DNA of 64,000 nt from Thalassovita sp. (GTDB lineage Bacteria; Pseudomonadota; Alphaproteobacteria; Rhodobacterales; Rhodobacteraceae): positions 2,356,001-2,420,000 of the forward strand of contig NZ_OY829290.1 in NCBI RefSeq assembly GCF_963691685.1, read 5' to 3'. A program made the translations under genes and the position numbers. Under the pieces are notes generated by a model. It was not told where the DNA came from and made no database searches. It worked only from the letters and a program-made list of their open reading frames with translations. Below, piece after piece: positions 60,835-64,000 of this stretch (the first letter of the stretch is position 1; each line of letters opens with the position of its first letter).

Positions 60835-61601
60835 CGCGCAGCCTCCATCTGATCCAGCGCCCCAAGGGTCTGGGCTGCATTCACCAGCTGATTTGCGTAA
60901 GGAGTTGCCGGATTGGCAAAGAAATCTTCCCTGCGCTGCAGGGTGTTCATCCGCCCGTTTTGCAACAGCAGCACGTGATCGGCATAGGCCGCGGCAAAGC
61001 CAAGGTCATGGGTGACAACGATATAGGTGATGGTCTTTTCACGGCGTAGCTGATCCATCCTCAGCGCGATCTTCTTTTGCACCAATGCATCCAAGGCGCT
61101 GAGCGGCTCATCAAAGATGATCAGTGCCGGCTCCGCGATCAGCGCCCGCGCCAGACAGGCGCGTTGGGCTTGCCCCAGAGACACCTCTTTCGGCAGGCGG
61201 TCGTAGAAATCAGCGGAGAGGTCTACGGCCTCCAAAGCGGCCAATGCGGCCTTGCGCTGATCGGCTGCGGGCAGGTGTTGTTCATAGAGGCTTTCGCAGA
61301 TTGATTGCCCCAGACGGCGCTTGGGGTTCAGCGCCGCCAGCGGATCCTGCATCACCCAGCGGCAGGCAGGCAGCCCCTGCACAGCTGCATCGTCCTGACG
61401 ATGGGACCTGCCCTTTGGCCAATGCTGGAACGTGTCAAAGCTGCAGGGCATCATCCCCATCAACCCCTTGAGGAGGGTGGATTTCCCCGCACCGCTTTCG
61501 CCGACGATACACAGCATTTCGCCGGTCTCGACAGAAAAGGAGACATCCCGCAGCAGGGTCTTGCCTGCCACGGACACGGAAAGGTTTGAGACGTCCAACA
61601 T
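60831..61601 (-). CDS. ABC ATPase, NikE/DppF type
   Basis: A 256-residue ATPase: Walker A GESGAGKST, Q-loop WVMQDPLAALNP, a signature of altered form VSLGQAQRACLARAL, Walker B LIIFDEPLSALD and VTHDLGFAA. It lacks the oligopeptide C-terminal extension, as in NikE and CntF. Three bases after the other ATPase gene. Confidence 0.9.
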   Translation of the reverse strand: MLDVSNLSVSVAGKTLLRDVSFSVETGEMLCIVGESGAGKSTLLKGLMGMMPCSFDTFQHWPKGRSHRQDDAAVQGLPACRWVMQDPLAALNPKRRLGQSICESLYEQHLPAADQRKAALAALEAVDLSADFYDRLPKEVSLGQAQRACLARALIAEPALIIFDEPLSALDALVQKKIALRMDQLRREKTITYIVVTHDLGFAAAYADHVLLLQNGRMNTLQRREDFFANPATPYANQLVNAAQTLGALDQMEAAR

Positions 61602-61604
61602 GAT

Positions 61605-62381
61605 CTATGCCGCTGCCGTTTCCTGTGTGGATCCACGTTGCCAGTGACGATGGGCCACCAGTTCGGCCGCATAGGCGCAGCAGGGATCGGCCAGAACGCG
61701 CTGGGTTGGGCCGGATTCGACCAGGCGTCCCTTGTTCAAAATGGCGATCTGATCCGCAAACCGCGCGGCAAGGGCCAGATCATGAGTGACCATCATCACC
61801 GCAATATTGCGCTCCTGTGCCACCCGGTGCACCTCAGTCAAAACCTGCGCCGCAATCAGCGGATCCAGCGCCGAGGTCGGCTCATCCAAAATCAGCAGTT
61901 TGGGCTGTTCCAACAGCGCCATGGCCACCAAAAGCCGTTGTTGCATGCCGCGGCTCCATTGACCGGGGTAGGCCCGATGCAACGGCGGCAGACCAAGGGC
62001 CTGCATCACCGCGTCACTGTCGCCCTGCCCGCCCAGCAGACGCTGCAGCTGTTTCCACTGCCAGCGCAAGCGCCGCAATGGATCAAACCCGTGGGCCGGG
62101 CTTTGCGGGACATAGGCAATGCCGTCAGGCTTGCCCGCGGATGCAGTGGCCAGCGCCTGTTCCCTGCCGGCAAACCGCAGATGGCCGCACTGTGGCACCG
62201 CGGGCTTGCGCAACCCCAGGATCAGTCGCAACAGCGTTGATTTCCCCGCACCGGACCCGCCGACCACCGCCATGCATTCGCCCGCCGCCAGCGAAAACCC
62301 GATGTCCTGCAAAACGGTCTGCCCACCGATGTGGGCGGACAGACCGGTCAAAGTCAGTAAATCGCTGCGATCACTTGGCAA
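61605..62381 (-). CDS. ABC ATPase, NikD/DppD type
   Basis: A 258-residue ATPase: Walker A GGSGAGKST, Q-loop YVPQSP, unusual signature WSRGMQQRLLVAMAL, Walker B LLILDEPTSALD, VTHDLALAA. Short form without the Opp C-terminal domain. Its start overlaps the stop of the binding-protein gene by 11 bases. Confidence 0.9.
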   Translation of the reverse strand: MPSDRSDLLTLTGLSAHIGGQTVLQDIGFSLAAGECMAVVGGSGAGKSTLLRLILGLRKPAVPQCGHLRFAGREQALATASAGKPDGIAYVPQSPAHGFDPLRRLRWQWKQLQRLLGGQGDSDAVMQALGLPPLHRAYPGQWSRGMQQRLLVAMALLEQPKLLILDEPTSALDPLIAAQVLTEVHRVAQERNIAVMMVTHDLALAARFADQIAILNKGRLVESGPTQRVLADPCCAYAAELVAHRHWQRGSTQETAAA

Positions 62382-63924
62382 GGTCCAGCTCCGGCGAAGC
62401 CAGATAGGTTTCGGCCGGGTGGATCTGATAGCCGATCACCTTGCCATTGCCGACGGACACTTGGGTTTTGTGAAACAGGGGAATGATCGGCAGATCTGCA
62501 TTCACAATCTCCTGCACTTTTGCGTAGATCGGCTGACGCTCTTCTGTTTTGAACAGCGCGCGCCCCTCTTCCAGCAACGCGTCCAGTTCCGGATTGCTGT
62601 AGCCTGCAATGTTATAGCTGGCCCCGGTCGCCACAAGTGTGCTGGGGAAATAGTCCGGATCCCCCTGGGGCGCCGTGCCCCAGGCCTGCAGGTGCATGTC
62701 AATTTCACCGGCGGCCAGCGCATCATTGTTGGCGCCAAATTCGCCTATCGAAATCTCAGCCCCGATGCCGATCTGCTGCAGCATGGCCTGGGTGATTTCC
62801 AAGGTCGGGCGCAGGGCGGCGCGGCCTTCATAGGTGCGCAGCTTCAGCACCACATCTTCGCCGTTCCACTCACGGATACCGTTGCCATCACCGTCAACAA
62901 TGCCCGCCCCGTCCAGCAGCGCCTGCGCCCCAGCCGGGTCATAGGGCAACGTAAGATCTGCGTTGACCCAGGAGGTCATATTGGCCGGGAACAGCGCGTT
63001 CGCCACATCACCGCCCACCCCGGCAAGCGAGGCCGCAACGATGGTTTCGCGATCCAAACCCAGGGAGACCGCCTGACGCAGCACATCATTGGACAGCGGG
63101 CCGGCATCTACCCGCGGCTGGTAAAAGAATAACCGCGTGGTTGCCGCTGCAAACCGCTGGCCCACCGCATCCAATTCCAGCTTGGCAAAATCAGCCTCGG
63201 GGTAGTTTGACACCAGATCCACATCGCCTGATTTCAGCGCCAGCGCCGCCACTGCCCCATCCGGGATCGCATCAATGACCAGACGATCCAGTTTCGGCGC
63301 GCCGCCCCAATAGGCGTCAAAGCCACGGGTCACATAGGTCTTCTCGGTCACGGCTTTTTCAAACACGAAGGGGCCGGTGCCAATCAGCTGGTGATCGTCA
63401 TAGCCATCTTTCATCACCGCCGCCGAAGGCTCTGTCAGGGACCACAAAAAGGCCGAGTTCGGCGTCTTGGTTTCAAACACCAAGGTGTGGTCATCCTTAA
63501 CGGTGATCGATTTGAGGTTCAGCAATTTTGACAGGCGCGGGTTGTGGGCCGGGTGGCCTTCAACATCCAGTTTGGCAAAGGAGTCCCGTACGTCTGTGGC
63601 CGTCATCACCGATCCATCGTGAAACTGCACCCCTTTGCGCAGGGTGATCTTCCACTGCGTTGGCGAGAGGTTTTCATACGCTTCCGCCAGCCGTGGCTGC
63701 ATGGACATGTCATAGCCCAGGCCAATCAGGGTTTCCGACACGCCAGCGCGGTTGCTCAGCCATCCGTTTTGGCGCGCGCGTGGGTCCGGTACGGAACTTT
63801 TGGGGCCAAAGGGGGCTGCGATCACCATTTCTTTGGTGGTCTGGGTGTCGGCTGTGGCACTGGCTGCAGCAAAGGTGCTGAGTGCACCGATGAGTGAAAG
63901 TTTTGAGAGGTTTGAGATAAACAC
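62371..63924 (-). CDS. family 5 extracellular solute-binding protein (NikA/CntA type)
   Basis: A 517-residue periplasmic binding protein with a signal peptide (MFISNLSKLSLIGALSTFAAASATA). The family 5 pattern is clear: LAEAYENLSPTQWKITLRKGVQFHDGSVMTATDV, GTGPFVFEKAV, DAYWGGAPKLDRLV. The GTG start at 63924 follows AAAGGA by about 8 bases. A Zur-like palindrome is 45 bases upstream. It is the first gene of the operon SBP-ATPase-ATPase-permease-permease-DMT; metal or metallophore transport is inferred from the operator. Confidence 0.9.
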   Translation of the reverse strand: MFISNLSKLSLIGALSTFAAASATADTQTTKEMVIAAPFGPKSSVPDPRARQNGWLSNRAGVSETLIGLGYDMSMQPRLAEAYENLSPTQWKITLRKGVQFHDGSVMTATDVRDSFAKLDVEGHPAHNPRLSKLLNLKSITVKDDHTLVFETKTPNSAFLWSLTEPSAAVMKDGYDDHQLIGTGPFVFEKAVTEKTYVTRGFDAYWGGAPKLDRLVIDAIPDGAVAALALKSGDVDLVSNYPEADFAKLELDAVGQRFAAATTRLFFYQPRVDAGPLSNDVLRQAVSLGLDRETIVAASLAGVGGDVANALFPANMTSWVNADLTLPYDPAGAQALLDGAGIVDGDGNGIREWNGEDVVLKLRTYEGRAALRPTLEITQAMLQQIGIGAEISIGEFGANNDALAAGEIDMHLQAWGTAPQGDPDYFPSTLVATGASYNIAGYSNPELDALLEEGRALFKTEERQPIYAKVQEIVNADLPIIPLFHKTQVSVGNGKVIGYQIHPAETYLASPELDLAK

Positions 63925-63968
63925 CGGCGAATTCCTTTGCGTTGATCGTGTGCGAATTCGCGCCTAGC

Positions 63969-63985
63969 ATGTTATGTCATAACAT
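63969..63985. promoter_or_regulatory. Zur-like palindrome upstream of the metal-type ABC operon
   Basis: ATGTTATGTCATAACAT is a perfect 8+1+8 palindrome. It differs from the Zur consensus TGTTATA-N-TATAACA only by a symmetric A/G and T/C exchange, and is followed by TTC as in the extended E. coli box. It lies 45 bases before the GTG of the binding-protein gene and near the right edge, where a divergent promoter may also be. Confidence 0.65.
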
Positions 63986-64000
63986 TTCAATACCGTACCA

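Overview
The window is chromosomal DNA of about 60 percent GC from an alphaproteobacterium of the Roseobacter/Rhodobacteraceae group. The evidence is the gene content and order: ctrA next to sciP with chpT nearby, rplU (with a C-terminal helix-hairpin-helix tail)-rpmA-acetyltransferase-obg-proB-proA, an olsB-olsA ornithine-lipid pair, DUF1127 and DUF3553 small proteins, a GAAC-N7-GAAC LexA box of the alphaproteobacterial type, and many 4-base ATGA operon overlaps. No phage, insertion sequence, CRISPR array or integron was seen.

Left part (1-11951): an oligopeptide-type ABC transporter (permease end plus two ATPases) leads into a sialic-acid catabolic island: periplasmic mutarotase nanM, a sulfatase, an HSL-type esterase, a GFA-family zinc protein, nanK, nanE, a NanR-like GntR regulator, nagB, nagA and a phytanoyl-CoA-dioxygenase-like protein. 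The lyase nanA is not in the window. The regulator and nagB are divergent around a perfect 17-base palindrome fitting the FadR/GntR operator consensus. The accessory enzymes suggest a pathway for modified (sulfated, O-acylated, possibly O-methylated) amino sugars.

Middle (12065-45284): mostly housekeeping and redox genes. These are an orphan P-loop ATPase; metA with an alpha/beta hydrolase, ppk2 and tetR; pseudoazurin facing a pentaheme cytochrome/DUF3365 cytochrome/membrane protein operon that carries a TTAA-N7-TTAA (CtrA-type) site; rplM-rpsI; a divergent MocR regulator and DUF1127 gene sharing a repeat-rich operator; fatty-acid genes; a MauG-like diheme protein; trmFO, gluQ, hisI and an IscU-like scaffold; a 40-residue membrane peptide under a LexA box; recG-ligA; ctrA, sciP, mnmA; olsBA; chpT; proline synthesis, obg, rpmA-rplU; a DUF2059 protein and tRNA-Ser(CGA).

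Right part (45430-64000): an IclR-linked catabolic operon (cyclase, cupin, SDR, 3-hydroxy-acid dehydrogenase, a branched-chain-amino-acid-type ABC transporter and a beta-keto acid cleavage enzyme). Next come a LysR-divergent pair of PLP and ornithine-cyclodeaminase-family enzymes resembling half of the beta-hydroxyaspartate cycle. Last is a nickel/opine-metallophore-type ABC importer that ends in a DMT-family permease and is preceded by a palindrome very close to the Zur box. This last operon runs to the right edge and may be a zincophore uptake/export system whose biosynthetic genes lie outside the window.
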